NCBI GenBank assembly: GCA_002013415.1
Contig: MAEX01000004.1
Location: 186,001-250,000 of the forward strand
Source of the DNA: Mycobacterium sp. D16Q14
Lineage (GTDB): Bacteria; Actinomycetota; Actinomycetes; Mycobacteriales; Mycobacteriaceae
DNA length: 64,000 nt
Direction of reading: 5' to 3'
Numbering within the stretch: the stretch's first letter is position 1; each line of letters opens with the position of its first letter. Both the position numbers and the translations under genes were made by a program. The notes beneath the pieces were generated by a model. That model was not told where the DNA came from and made no database searches. It saw nothing but the letters and a program-made list of their open reading frames with translations. This document shows positions 9,672 to 18,313 of this stretch, one piece after another.

Positions 9672-10342
9672 GACCTGCGGGTGCGACGGTTCCGCAGGCC
9701 GTGCGCCGGTTCGAGCGCTTCCTCGTCGTGTGGGTCCTTGGTGTCCTCTGCGGTTTCATCGGCAGGCGGCTCCACCGCCTCGGACTCCTCAGACTGCTCG
9801 ATCAAGGTCTCGTCGGCTGCCTTGGTCTCGTCGGTGCCAGTGCTGGGTTCCGCGACCTCGGTGGCTTTCTTCTTGGCGGGACGGGGCGTGCGTTCCTTTT
9901 CTGGGGCCTCGGCCACGAATGCCAGGTGATACGCCGCGAAGGCCAGTATTCCGATGGCCGCTGCCGCGCCGTATACCCCGAATTCCCAGATGCCGAATCG
10001 GTCCAGGTTCAGCCAGACCTCGGCGATCGCCGTTCCTACGATGAGGGCGCCGGCAAGGAAATGGCCGGTGAAGGCGGCCGCGCGCAGCGTGAGCGCCAGC
10101 TGTGGCGTCGCGAACTCGGGCTGACGAGTCCGCCGCCAGGAGAGCAGGGCTGGGATACCGGCCGCCGCCAGCAGTAGGCCCGTGAGGATGCGCAGCCCGG
10201 TACCGAAGGCGTGGCTGGTGGCCCCGTTCAGTTCGGGCCAGCGGGGCAGCACGAAGAAGAAAAAAAGCAGTCCCGCGATCAAGGAGAGAGCGGCATGGCT
10301 GCTGGTCAGAACGATGGTCGCCGTCCGGCGTCCGGCAGCCAT
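9668..10342 (-). CDS. Four-helix membrane protein with long acidic cytoplasmic tail
   Basis: From the start MAAGRRTATI the protein has 224 residues. Four hydrophobic segments lie at about residues 10-30, 45-65, 85-105 and 115-140. They are followed by a roughly 75-residue tail rich in Glu, Asp, Lys, Pro and Thr that should be disordered. No enzyme motif is visible and I do not recognise the family. The open frame reaches 31 codons further upstream, but that part is antisense-coding through the tRNA-Ser gene, so I placed the start downstream of the tRNA. It lies directly behind tRNA-Ser on the same strand, 29 bases away. Confidence 0.72.
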   Translation of the reverse strand: MAAGRRTATIVLTSSHAALSLIAGLLFFFFVLPRWPELNGATSHAFGTGLRILTGLLLAAAGIPALLSWRRTRQPEFATPQLALTLRAAAFTGHFLAGALIVGTAIAEVWLNLDRFGIWEFGVYGAAAAIGILAFAAYHLAFVAEAPEKERTPRPAKKKATEVAEPSTGTDETKAADETLIEQSEESEAVEPPADETAEDTKDPHDEEALEPAHGLRNRRTRRS

Positions 10343-10371
10343 TGCCCTCCTTGATGCGGTCCTGCAGTGGC

Positions 10372-10456
10372 GGAGGATAGGGGATTTGAACCCCTGAGGG
10401 CTATTAACCCAACCCGCGTTCCAGGCGAGCGCCATAGGCCACTAGGCGAATCCTCC
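10372..10456 (-). tRNA. tRNA-Ser (anticodon GGA)
   Basis: The 85-base minus-strand sequence folds as a class II tRNA. The acceptor stem is GGAGGAT with ATCCTCC, and the T arm is GGGGTTCAAATCCCC. The anticodon stem CTCGC/GCGGG encloses the loop CTGGAAC, giving GGA, which reads UCC/UCU serine codons. The long variable arm expected for tRNA-Ser is present. CCA is not encoded. Confidence 0.96.
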
Positions 10457-10461
10457 GTCGG

Positions 10462-11640
10462 TCATGGTAGCGGACTGCGCTGAGTGCCAATGTCCACCAT
10501 CCCCTTGACCGGCCCCGATGCACGCCGCGTGCTGGCCACGAGGGTCGCGCCGCCGATCAGCGCGGCCACCAGCACGCCCAGCAGCGGCCGGAAGCCGAAG
10601 GCGTGCGCGAGGTAGGGCGCAGAGCTGGCGCCGAGAAAAACGGTGAACCCGTACAGTGCGGTACCGGCACCGCGCCGGGGAGCCGCCCGATCACCGAACA
10701 TGGTGACCATCGCCGTCGACGCGACGGCGATCCCTGCGACGAAGATGTTGCTTCCGACGACGATGACCGGAACCGAACCGGCCCCCAGGGCCTCGATCGT
10801 CAAACCTGCCGCTGCCAGCACGTACCCCACCAACGCCCCGGTTTCGGTGCCGACCTTGCCCACCCACGGCCCGACGAACGGCGCCACCAGCATTCCGGGA
10901 ATGCCCGCCAGCCGAATGGTCGTGACGGTGGACTCCGGCAGCCGCAGCTCATCGACGAGCTGATTCGCCAGGCTCGTGTACATCGCGACGAACGACAGCA
11001 TCAGCACGAACACCGCGGCCAGCGGCACTGCGATGTCCCGGCGGGTGAGCAGGCGGGCCTGGGCGGCGTAACCGGACACCACCCGCGCCGAGGGATCCCC
11101 ACTGCGTTCCTCGCGCATGACGAGCGCCAGCAGCCCGACATTGAGTGCGAGCCCGGCCGCGCTCACCCAGAACAGCCACTGCCATCCCCATGCCTGGGTG
11201 ATGACGGAGGCCAGCACCTGCCCGAGCACCCCGGCCATCAGATACGCGGTGGACACCGCGCCGATCGCGGTCGTCGCCGTCCGCCGGGGCAGCGCCTCCC
11301 CGAGATAGCTCAGTGCGGACGGTGAGAACGCTCCGCCGGCGAAGCCCTGCAACACCCGCAGCACTCCGAACAGTGCGGGTGTGGGGGCAAAGGGCACCAG
11401 CAAGGTCAGGACGGCCATCACCAACACACCAGCGATCAGTACACGCCGGCGACCGAATCGATCGGTGATCGGACCGAACAGTAGAAAGCCCGCGGCGTAG
11501 CCGAAGAGCGCCGCGGAGAGTGCGGGCGTCAGGTTCTGCCCGTCGTAGGACGCCGACACGGCGGCGTGAATCGGAATCCACACGTAGAGCTGCATGGTGA
11601 CCTGCAGTGCACACAGCACGATCAGGACAACCCGCGTCAT
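10462..11640 (-). CDS. MFS transporter (drug/metabolite efflux type)
   Basis: Starting at MTRVVLIVLC the protein has 392 residues and twelve hydrophobic segments in two halves. The loop after segment 2 reads G-P-I-T-D-R-F-G-R-R-R, the MFS motif A, and motif C-like glycine-rich sequence (GVLGQVLASVITQAWGW) follows in segment 5. This is the drug:H+ antiporter-1 (12-TM) layout of small-molecule exporters. The much longer open frame upstream is a Pro/Arg/Cys-rich shadow. It lies 5 bases after the tRNA on the same strand and is divergent from the quinone reductase gene. It could export the product of the 13-30 kb cluster, but that is inference from position only. Confidence 0.88.
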   Translation of the reverse strand: MTRVVLIVLCALQVTMQLYVWIPIHAAVSASYDGQNLTPALSAALFGYAAGFLLFGPITDRFGRRRVLIAGVLVMAVLTLLVPFAPTPALFGVLRVLQGFAGGAFSPSALSYLGEALPRRTATTAIGAVSTAYLMAGVLGQVLASVITQAWGWQWLFWVSAAGLALNVGLLALVMREERSGDPSARVVSGYAAQARLLTRRDIAVPLAAVFVLMLSFVAMYTSLANQLVDELRLPESTVTTIRLAGIPGMLVAPFVGPWVGKVGTETGALVGYVLAAAGLTIEALGAGSVPVIVVGSNIFVAGIAVASTAMVTMFGDRAAPRRGAGTALYGFTVFLGASSAPYLAHAFGFRPLLGVLVAALIGGATLVASTRRASGPVKGMVDIGTQRSPLP

Positions 11641-11957
11641 TTCTGCACTATTGGCCGGGTGTGGGGCCAGCGGCAACCAACGGTGTCGTTGTCCGTCACC
11701 TTTCCGGGCGCGTTGGCCCGAATACGACGATTCCCAGCGATTCCCCAGAATGCGCGGGACTGTGCGGCGCAGCGGCAACCGTGACTGGGCATATGCGCAG
11801 GAGGCCTTTTGCACAGGCCTTTCCCTGGGTCGCTGGCAGACTCGGGACCCCCGGGGTGCCGAGCACGCCGCTGCCCGGCAGCGGGGCGTGAATTGCAAGC
11901 ATTGGCAACGCAATCCGTCACCTTGTGGGCGCGGCGGGCTTACCGCAAGATGTGCGT
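11641..11957. other. 317-base divergent intergenic region without a gene
   Basis: Lies between the MFS and quinone reductase starts. Open frames here have no homology-like composition, and all are Arg/Pro/Cys-rich shadows. It contains a compact inverted repeat at 11868-11884 (CCGCTGCC, one base, GGCAGCGG) and two copies of CAGCGGCAACC (near 11668 and 11773). The repeat may be an operator or a short terminator. I see no clear -10/-35 pair. Confidence 0.4.
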
Positions 11958-12932
11958 ATGCGCGCCGCCTACATCGAGCAGCGGGGACCCGCTGAAAACA
12001 TCCAGTACGGCACGCTTCCCGAACCCGTGGCATCGCCCGGTGAGGTGCTCGTCCAGGTCAACGCGGTGGCGGTCAACCCGGTAGATACCTTTGTGCGTTC
12101 GGGCTCTTACGCCACCGCGATTCCGCTGCCGTTTGTGGTGGGGCGTGACCTGGTCGGGACGGTTGTCCAGGCCTCCGAGGGATTCCGTACCGGTGAGCGG
12201 GTCTGGTGCACCAGTCTTGGGTACGACGGAAGACAAGGTGCCACAGCAGAATTCGCTGCGGTTCCGGCTGAGAGGTTGTATGAACTGCCGTCGGATGTGG
12301 ATCCGGTGGTCGCTGTCGCGGTGGCTCACCCCGCCTCAACCGCCTATCTGGCGACCGTCGAATACGGGGACATCAGAGCCGGGGAAACGGTGCTGATCGT
12401 CGGGGCCGGTGGAAACGTAGGGTCGGCCGCGGTTTCGCTGGCGGTCGGTTCGGGCGCTCGGGTGATCGCCGTGGCATCGCAGCGCAGCCTGGACAGATGT
12501 GTGCAACTCGGGGCCCACGAGGTGTATGACTACACCTCCGATTGGGTGCCGCTGGTCAGTAAGAAGCACCCCGGTGCCGTCGATGTCTATGTGGACACCT
12601 CGGGCGTCAACGATGTCGTCGCGGCGGTGGATCTGCTTGCACCACACGGTCGGATCGTCCTGATATCCGGCGATGGAACCCCGGAGACCCAGCGGCCGGT
12701 GCCCCTCGGCCCGTTGTATCGCAAGAGTGGGTCCATTCGCGGGTTTGTCATGTCCAGGGCATCCTCCCGCCAGCTCGCCGATGCGGCCCAGCGCACGGCT
12801 GTCCTGCTTGCCGGCGGCGATATTGTTCCGAATTCCATTGATTTGATGCAGTTTTCAGAGACAGCGCGGGCGCACCGGCGGATCGAGACAGAAGTTATGG
12901 GCGGCACCCGGCTGGTGCTGCTTCCCGCGTGA
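11958..12932 (+). CDS. NADPH:quinone oxidoreductase-like MDR family protein
   Basis: A 324-residue medium-chain reductase starting at MRAAYIEQRG. The N-terminal GroES-like half has VNAVAVNPVDTFVRSG and GRDLVGTV. The C-terminal Rossmann half has V-L-I-V-G-A-G-G-N-V-G-S-A-A for NADPH. The cysteine ligands of zinc alcohol dehydrogenases are missing, as in zeta-crystallin type quinone reductases that reduce quinones or enones by two electrons. It is the last gene before the 13 kb cluster, on the same strand, 124 bases upstream of it. A role in protecting the cell from a quinone-like product is plausible but unproven. Confidence 0.85.
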   Translation: MRAAYIEQRGPAENIQYGTLPEPVASPGEVLVQVNAVAVNPVDTFVRSGSYATAIPLPFVVGRDLVGTVVQASEGFRTGERVWCTSLGYDGRQGATAEFAAVPAERLYELPSDVDPVVAVAVAHPASTAYLATVEYGDIRAGETVLIVGAGGNVGSAAVSLAVGSGARVIAVASQRSLDRCVQLGAHEVYDYTSDWVPLVSKKHPGAVDVYVDTSGVNDVVAAVDLLAPHGRIVLISGDGTPETQRPVPLGPLYRKSGSIRGFVMSRASSRQLADAAQRTAVLLAGGDIVPNSIDLMQFSETARAHRRIETEVMGGTRLVLLPA

Positions 12933-12974
12933 TTCCCGGCCGCAACCTGGTGTTTACCCCGCACCGGCGCACCG

Positions 12975-13007
12975 ACCTGACGGACCCGAAAACCAACTTG
13001 ACGGACC
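12975..13007. promoter_or_regulatory. Paired direct repeat ACYTGACGGACC upstream of the left cluster operon
   Basis: Two near-identical 12-mers, ACCTGACGGACC at 12975-12986 and ACTTGACGGACC at 12996-13007, are spaced by 21 bases (two helical turns) on the same face of the DNA. They end 49 bases before the first gene of the cluster. The heptamer TGACGGA recurs three times before the esterase/right operon (22937, 22990, 23081). This looks like an activator or repressor site shared by both operons. The second copy also contains TTGACG, which could act as a -35 element. Confidence 0.5.
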
Positions 13008-13056
13008 TTCTCCGGATACATCGCTGGCCCCTGTCGCCGGTGCCAGCCTTTGATGC

Positions 13057-13605
13057 GTGAGCCTCTTCGAAATCGAAACCAGCGCCTTCTGCACCTCATC
13101 GCCCGAAGACCTGTACGCATTGGTCAGCGACCTCCCCGAGAGTGGTCGGTGGAGCCCTGAATGCATTGGTGGACAATGGATATCCGGTGAGCCCGGACAG
13201 GTTGGCGCGGTGTTCCGCGGCAACAACAATCGCGCGACCGATGTCGTCGCATGGGCACCGGTGGTGCGCGGAGGCTGGCAGACCGAGAGTGAGATCGTGG
13301 CCGCCGAAGCTCCGAGGCAATTCAGCTGGTCCATCCTGAACCGTTCCGGAGAGCGGCAGGAGAGTGTCTGGAGCTACTTCGTGGACGCCGCCGATGGTGG
13401 GTCGATCCTGCGGCACCACTACCGGATGGGCAAGCCCACGGAGGGCATCACCGAAATCATGTCGCACCTCGACGCAGAAGGTAAGGAGCGGTTCGTCCGT
13501 GAATGGGGCGACAAGCTCCGCGCCGACATGCAGGCCACCGTGGACTCCATCTCGCGCATCACCGAGGAAGCCCATGCTACCCAGAAGGCTGGTGTACCTC
13601 AATGA
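13057..13605 (+). CDS. SRPBCC-family protein (cyclase/dehydrase-like), first gene of cluster
   Basis: A 182-residue soluble protein with the Bet v1-like order: an N-terminal strand (FEIETSAFC), the helix S-P-E-D-L-Y-A-L-V-S-D-L-P-E-S-G-R-W-S-P, several strands, and a long C-terminal helix with many charged residues. Family members bind or cyclise hydrophobic or aromatic intermediates, or act as coenzyme-free chaperones. No catalytic residues can be assigned. The start is a GTG without an obvious ribosome binding site, suggesting a leaderless message. The stop overlaps the next gene by 4 bases. Being first in an operon of aromatic tailoring enzymes, it may bind the aromatic product or an unstable intermediate. 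Confidence 0.78.
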   Translation: MSLFEIETSAFCTSSPEDLYALVSDLPESGRWSPECIGGQWISGEPGQVGAVFRGNNNRATDVVAWAPVVRGGWQTESEIVAAEAPRQFSWSILNRSGERQESVWSYFVDAADGGSILRHHYRMGKPTEGITEIMSHLDAEGKERFVREWGDKLRADMQATVDSISRITEEAHATQKAGVPQ

Positions 13606-15167
13606 TTCTGCAGCGCATTGGAAACCGCGGCATCAAGCTCGGCTCACTCTTCGAGCGCGCGGCGCGTAGACACCCTTCCAACACGCTGACGCTGGACCAT
13701 CGACCGTCGTTGGCGCCGCAGCTGGAAGGTACGTCGACCATCGCACAGGTGGCCACGGCCGTTGACGATATCGCGCGGCGGCTGAGGGCGGCCGGTGTCG
13801 CGCCCGGAGAAAAACTGGTTATTCACAAGTCCGACGGCTTTGACATCACGCTTGCGGCCTGTGCCGCGGCCCGTGTCGGCGCGGTTCCAGTGCTGTTGTC
13901 CCCCAAGCTGGACGGCGCGACAGTGGCGACACTCATTGGGCGGGTAGGTAATCCGGCCTTGTTGACGGACACCGCAAAGCTCGAGGGCGACCTGGCCGGA
14001 CAGCCGATCACGGAGATCACCTCCCGAATCCTGCTCGCCGAGGGCGAGCACCCAGAGGCCGTGACGCTGTCGACGCTCACTCCCGCGGCACCCGCGCCGG
14101 CTTTTATCCCCAGCCCGCACGATCCGGCGCTCATCACCCACACCTCGGGTACCACCGGGGTACCCAAGCTCGCGGTGCACACCAACTTCACCTTTGAGGC
14201 GCGGTACCGTCCCCAGGCCGCCGTCGCCGCACTGGTACGCCGCCGCGAGCCCCTGGTCATCCACGTATCCTTCGTGCATTCGCGCCTGGTGACCGCACTG
14301 GCGATCGCGATGCTACGCGGCTTCCCCGTGGTGGTACTCGTAGACGACGAACCCGAGCACGCCGCGGAGATCTTCCTGCGTGTGAAGCCGGGAATCCTTG
14401 AGGCTCATCCGAACACGTTCATCAACTGGGAAGTGCTGGCCGACGATCCGCGGCGCCCGCTGGCTTCGGTCAAGTACTTCAGCAGCACCTTCGATGCCAT
14501 TCACCCACGCACCGTGCGCACCCTCCTGGCGGCCACCCAACGCCGTCGTCCGCTTTTCGGGCAGCTCTACGGTCAAAGTGAGGTGGGGCCGATCGTCGCA
14601 CGCGGCTTTAGCCGCCTCCGGTCCGCGGACTCCGATGGGCGGTGTGTCGGCTACCCCTTCCCGGGCATGACAGACGTCCGGATAGTTTCCCGCAATGGAG
14701 AGCCGCCGTCTTCGGAGAACCCCGGTTACATCGAGGTGCGGACCGACGGCCGGATTCGTACCTACTTGGGGGAGCAGGACCGCTACGACAATCAGCTCGA
14801 CGACGGCTGGTGGCGGATGGGCGATGTCGGCTACCGCACTCGTTGGGGCTGCATTCACCTCCTTGACCGCGAAGTCGATCTCATCGAAGGCTTCGGCAGC
14901 ACCCTCGCCGCCGAGGATCGCCTGTTCCTGGCGGTGGACGAGCTCACTGAGGTGATCATCGTCGCCGGCCCGAATGGTCTCGCGCAGCCGGTCGTGTGCA
15001 CCAAAAACGATGTGCCGCTCAATCTGAACGCCTGGGATACCGCGGCGGCACAGTTGCCGCCGATGGCCCCGCCGCTTCAGCTGCGCCTCGATGAGCTTCC
15101 ACAGACCGCTACCACGAAGATCAAGAGGCTGGAACTGTCGGCACGTATCGGCGCGGGGGCGATCTGA
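13602..15167 (+). CDS. AMP-forming synthetase/ligase; candidate diazotase of the CreM type
   Basis: A 521-residue member of the ANL superfamily. It has the P-loop T179-H-T-S-G-T-T-G-V-P-K189, Y323-G-Q-S-E-V-G (A5), W-W-R-M-G407-D408 (A7) and a C-terminal T-K506-I-K-R with the adenylation lysine (A10). Known for the family: these enzymes adenylate carboxylates, and CreM-type members instead use ATP to activate nitrite for diazotisation of an aromatic amine. Here it directly precedes a hydroxylase and the putative nitrous-acid pair, so diazotisation is a reasonable inference. Ordinary acyl-adenylation of 3-hydroxyanthranilate is the alternative. No carrier protein is in the cluster, which argues against NRPS-style loading. 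The start ATG overlaps the previous stop; the longer upstream frame is not used. Confidence 0.85.
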   Translation: MILQRIGNRGIKLGSLFERAARRHPSNTLTLDHRPSLAPQLEGTSTIAQVATAVDDIARRLRAAGVAPGEKLVIHKSDGFDITLAACAAARVGAVPVLLSPKLDGATVATLIGRVGNPALLTDTAKLEGDLAGQPITEITSRILLAEGEHPEAVTLSTLTPAAPAPAFIPSPHDPALITHTSGTTGVPKLAVHTNFTFEARYRPQAAVAALVRRREPLVIHVSFVHSRLVTALAIAMLRGFPVVVLVDDEPEHAAEIFLRVKPGILEAHPNTFINWEVLADDPRRPLASVKYFSSTFDAIHPRTVRTLLAATQRRRPLFGQLYGQSEVGPIVARGFSRLRSADSDGRCVGYPFPGMTDVRIVSRNGEPPSSENPGYIEVRTDGRIRTYLGEQDRYDNQLDDGWWRMGDVGYRTRWGCIHLLDREVDLIEGFGSTLAAEDRLFLAVDELTEVIIVAGPNGLAQPVVCTKNDVPLNLNAWDTAAAQLPPMAPPLQLRLDELPQTATTKIKRLELSARIGAGAI

Positions 15168-16372
15168 TGTCGCGGCTCATTGTGGTCGGTGGTGGTATCG
15201 GCGGACTTGCCGTCGCGTTGAGCGCGGCCGCCTCGGGTAACGAGGTGGTTGTTCTGGAGCGGGCGCGCGAGTTCGCCGAAATCGGCGCCGGCATCCAGCT
15301 TGCCCCCAACGGATTACATGCTCTCAACGTGCTCGGCGTGGGCGATAAGATCGAGAGCATCGGAGTCCAGGTGGACTCGCTGCGGCTGTTCGACGCCACC
15401 GTCGACCGGCTGATCAACACGATGAGCCTGGGTGCGGATTATCAGCATCGGTTCGACAGCCCCTACCTGGTGGTGCATCGCGCGGAACTGCATCGCATTC
15501 TGGTCGACGCCTGCGTCTCTGATAGTCGCATTACGTTGTTGAGCCGCAGTGAGGTATTCGGATACCAGCAGGATGGCGAGGGAGTTCGGGCGCTGCTTGC
15601 CGATGGCACCAGCGTGGAAGGCGACGGTCTCATCGGCGCCGACGGCATCAACTCTTCGATCCGCCGAGTGCTGCTTGACGACGGCGAACCGCGGGTGGCC
15701 GGGATCACGGTGTACCGCACCACGGTGCCCATCGACAAGGTCGATGAAAGCCTGCAATCCAATTCGGTCACCTGGTGGACCGGGCCCGGATGCCATCTAG
15801 TGACCTACCCGATCGCGGGTGGTTCGCTGCTGAATCTTGCGGCGAGCCGCACGGACGGTGTCACACAGGCATTCTCCGGGGTCTCGGTGAGTGAGGCGCG
15901 CGTGCGCGGAGAGTTGGCGTCATTGCGCGGAACGGCGCGCAGCCTGCTTGAGCTAGGGCAAGACTGGAGATCCTGGTCGCTGGTGGATCGTGACCCGGTG
16001 CGGCAGTGGTCGGACCGCCGGGTGGTGCTGCTGGGCGATGCGGCGCATCCCATGCTGCACTACGCGGCGCAGGGCGCCAGCCAGGCACTTGAGGACGCCG
16101 TGGTCCTCGGCGCGATCGTTGGCGCCGATCCGGACCGCCTCCCGGGCCGGTTCAGCAGGTATGTCGAGGCACGCCGTGACCGCACCGCCGACGTGACGCT
16201 GGCGGCCAGGGACAGCATCGGCATCTGGCACGCGGCAGGTGACGCGGCCGTCGAGCGCAACGAGAAGCTGGGTGCCATGCGAGATTCCGATCTGCATGAC
16301 GAGCTGGCATGGATGCACGGCGACACCGATTTCGGCTTGGCCGCGGTGACGTCGGCGGTAGGGGTGCGGTAG
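15167..16372 (+). CDS. FAD-dependent aromatic monooxygenase (salicylate / 3-hydroxybenzoate hydroxylase class)
   Basis: A class A flavoprotein hydroxylase, 401 residues. The FAD site V-G8-G-G-I-G-G13 is followed by an E-rich strand end (VVVLERA), the dual FAD/NADPH motif G-D-G-L-I-G-A-D-G-I-N, and the ribityl-binding motif V-L-L-G290-D291-A-A-H-P. The segment after that (MLHYAAQGASQALEDA) resembles 3-hydroxybenzoate 6-hydroxylase and 6-hydroxynicotinate monooxygenase. It should use NAD(P)H and O2 to hydroxylate, perhaps with loss of carboxylate, an aromatic acid such as 3-hydroxyanthranilate or its diazo derivative. It overlaps the ligase stop by one base and is followed without gap by the large FAD/NAD(P) protein. 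The cremeomycin cluster also contains a flavin hydroxylase beside its diazotisation genes. Confidence 0.88.
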   Translation: MSRLIVVGGGIGGLAVALSAAASGNEVVVLERAREFAEIGAGIQLAPNGLHALNVLGVGDKIESIGVQVDSLRLFDATVDRLINTMSLGADYQHRFDSPYLVVHRAELHRILVDACVSDSRITLLSRSEVFGYQQDGEGVRALLADGTSVEGDGLIGADGINSSIRRVLLDDGEPRVAGITVYRTTVPIDKVDESLQSNSVTWWTGPGCHLVTYPIAGGSLLNLAASRTDGVTQAFSGVSVSEARVRGELASLRGTARSLLELGQDWRSWSLVDRDPVRQWSDRRVVLLGDAAHPMLHYAAQGASQALEDAVVLGAIVGADPDRLPGRFSRYVEARRDRTADVTLAARDSIGIWHAAGDAAVERNEKLGAMRDSDLHDELAWMHGDTDFGLAAVTSAVGVR

Positions 16373-18313
16373 ATGTCGGACCAACAGATTTGCATCATCG
16401 GTGCGGGACCTCGCGGTCTGGCAGTGCTGGAGCGCCTATGCGCCAACGAGCGCCACGCACCCAGCGCGGACCGAATCGTCGTGCACGTCGTAGATCCCTA
16501 CTCGCCGGGAGCCGGATCGGTCTGGCGCACCAATCAGTCCTGGCATCTGTTGATGAACACCGTGGCGTCGCAAATCACCGTGTTCACCGACGACAGCGTG
16601 GCCATCGAGGGACCCATTGAACCGGGGCCGACGCTCTACGAGTGGGCGCAAAGCCTTGCGTTGCTGGGTGATCCATCGCGTAGCGGCGAGAAGGCGATCG
16701 CCGAGGCACGTACGCTGCGGTCCAACTCGTACCCGACGCGTGCCCTCTACGGGCACTACCTCAGCGACAGTTTCGCGCGTGTGGTCGGGTGGGCACCCGA
16801 TCATGTAGCGGTCCTCGTCCATCGCTCCCGCGCGGTGGCATTGGCGGACACTCATGGCGATATCGATGGGCCACAGGGGGTTCGGCTGGAGAACGGGACC
16901 AGGCTGCATGATCTGAGTGCCGTCATTCTCGCCGTCGGGCATGTTCCCGCGGGCCTGCGTCCCGGTGAGGCCCGTGCCGCATCTCTCGCCCGTATCCACG
17001 GACTGACGTACGTCACCCCGTCCAACCCGGCCGATATCGATTTGTCCGCCATCAGACCGGGTGAACCCGTGGCTGTTCGGGGACTGGGGCTGAACTTTTT
17101 CGACTATATGGCTCTGCTGACGGTGGGCCGTGGCGGAAAGTTTGAACGGGAGCATGGAACGGAAGACGGGCGATTGGTGTACCGCCCATCGGGACAAGAG
17201 CCGATTCTGTACGCCAGCTCGCGACGTGGCATTCCGTACCACGCGCGCGGTGAGAACCAGAAGGGATCTTCCGGTCGCTATTTCCCGCGCCTGCTCACCG
17301 TGGAGCGCATCGCCCAGCTCCGCGAGAGCCTCGGCGTTCTCCTGCAGTTCCGCCGCGACCTCTGGCCGCTCATCGCGCGGGAGGTGGAATGCGTCTACTA
17401 CGAAGGGCATTTGACGCAGCGCGGAGTGCCGGTCCAAGAGTTCGCCGAGCGTTACCTTGCCGCGGATGAGGGCGACCTATCGGCGATCTTGTCCGATCAC
17501 GATCTGCTCGAAATTGCCTGGGAATGGGATGATCTCGACCGTCCGTGGGGTAACCGCGAGTTCAGTGGGCCTTCGGAGTTCACCGCGTGGATCCTCGAAC
17601 ACCTGCGTGCCGATGTGGTGATGGCACGTGAGGGCAATGTCGACGGTCCGGTGAAGGCGGCGCTGGATGTGTTGCGGGACCTGCGCAATGAGATCCGGCT
17701 GGCCGTGGACCACGGCGGGCTGGACGGCAAGTCGTACCGGGACGAGTTGGAGAGCTGGTACACGCCGTTGAATGCCTTCCTGTCCATCGGCCCGCCGGCT
17801 CAGCGGATCGAGGAGATCATCGCCCTGGTAGAGGCCGGGGTCATGCATCTGGTGGGACCGCAGATGCAGGTGCGCTTCGATACTCATGACCCGGCCGTGG
17901 TCATCGAGTCGCCACTTGTGCCGGGGTCGGCCGTCAGGACGCGCAGCCTCATCGAGGCACGGTTGCATGAACCAGACCTGCGCCGCAGCAGCGACCCCCT
18001 GCTGATCTTCCTGCAGGAGACCGGTCAATGCCGCCCGTATGAGATACCTACCGATGATCACAAGGCATACCAGACAAAGGGATTGGCGGTCACCGAGCGC
18101 CCGTACCGGTTGATCGGTGCCGACGGGCGAGTTCATCCGCGCCGGTTCGCCTACGGGGTTCCCACCGAGTCGGTGCACTGGGTTACCGCGGCGGGAATCA
18201 GGCCGGGAGTGGATTCGGTGACACTGGGCGACGCCGATGCGATTGCCCGCGCCGCATTGGCCAGTGCACCCTCTCCGGTTGCGGATGTGGGTGATCACGG
18301 AGTGCTGGTGTGA
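16373..18313 (+). CDS. Large FAD/NAD(P)-binding protein; candidate aspartate N-monooxygenase (CreE/FzmM type)
   Basis: A 646-residue protein with two dinucleotide-binding folds. The first is I-I-G10-A-G-P-R-G15 at the N-terminus for FAD. An A-V-I-L-A-V-G-H-V-P flavin motif lies near residue 185, and V-R-G-L-G-L-N-F-F-D near residue 235 is for NADPH. It fits the FAD-NAD(P)-binding family (Pfam NAD_binding_9), related to N-hydroxylases. Known members CreE and FzmM oxidise L-aspartate in steps to nitrosuccinate. The inference that this one does so rests on family, length and its 4-base overlap with a fumarase-type lyase, the standard CreE/CreD arrangement. An unrelated amine or thiol oxidation is the alternative. 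There is no signal peptide, so it should be cytosolic. Confidence 0.85.
   Translation: MSDQQICIIGAGPRGLAVLERLCANERHAPSADRIVVHVVDPYSPGAGSVWRTNQSWHLLMNTVASQITVFTDDSVAIEGPIEPGPTLYEWAQSLALLGDPSRSGEKAIAEARTLRSNSYPTRALYGHYLSDSFARVVGWAPDHVAVLVHRSRAVALADTHGDIDGPQGVRLENGTRLHDLSAVILAVGHVPAGLRPGEARAASLARIHGLTYVTPSNPADIDLSAIRPGEPVAVRGLGLNFFDYMALLTVGRGGKFEREHGTEDGRLVYRPSGQEPILYASSRRGIPYHARGENQKGSSGRYFPRLLTVERIAQLRESLGVLLQFRRDLWPLIAREVECVYYEGHLTQRGVPVQEFAERYLAADEGDLSAILSDHDLLEIAWEWDDLDRPWGNREFSGPSEFTAWILEHLRADVVMAREGNVDGPVKAALDVLRDLRNEIRLAVDHGGLDGKSYRDELESWYTPLNAFLSIGPPAQRIEEIIALVEAGVMHLVGPQMQVRFDTHDPAVVIESPLVPGSAVRTRSLIEARLHEPDLRRSSDPLLIFLQETGQCRPYEIPTDDHKAYQTKGLAVTERPYRLIGADGRVHPRRFAYGVPTESVHWVTAAGIRPGVDSVTLGDADAIARAALASAPSPVADVGDHGVLV

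Noticed and set aside
11594..11995. Possible small gene between MFS and quinone reductase
   Set aside because: Arg/Pro/Cys-rich composition, no ribosome binding site and overlap with both neighbours' starts; it is more likely the divergent promoter region.
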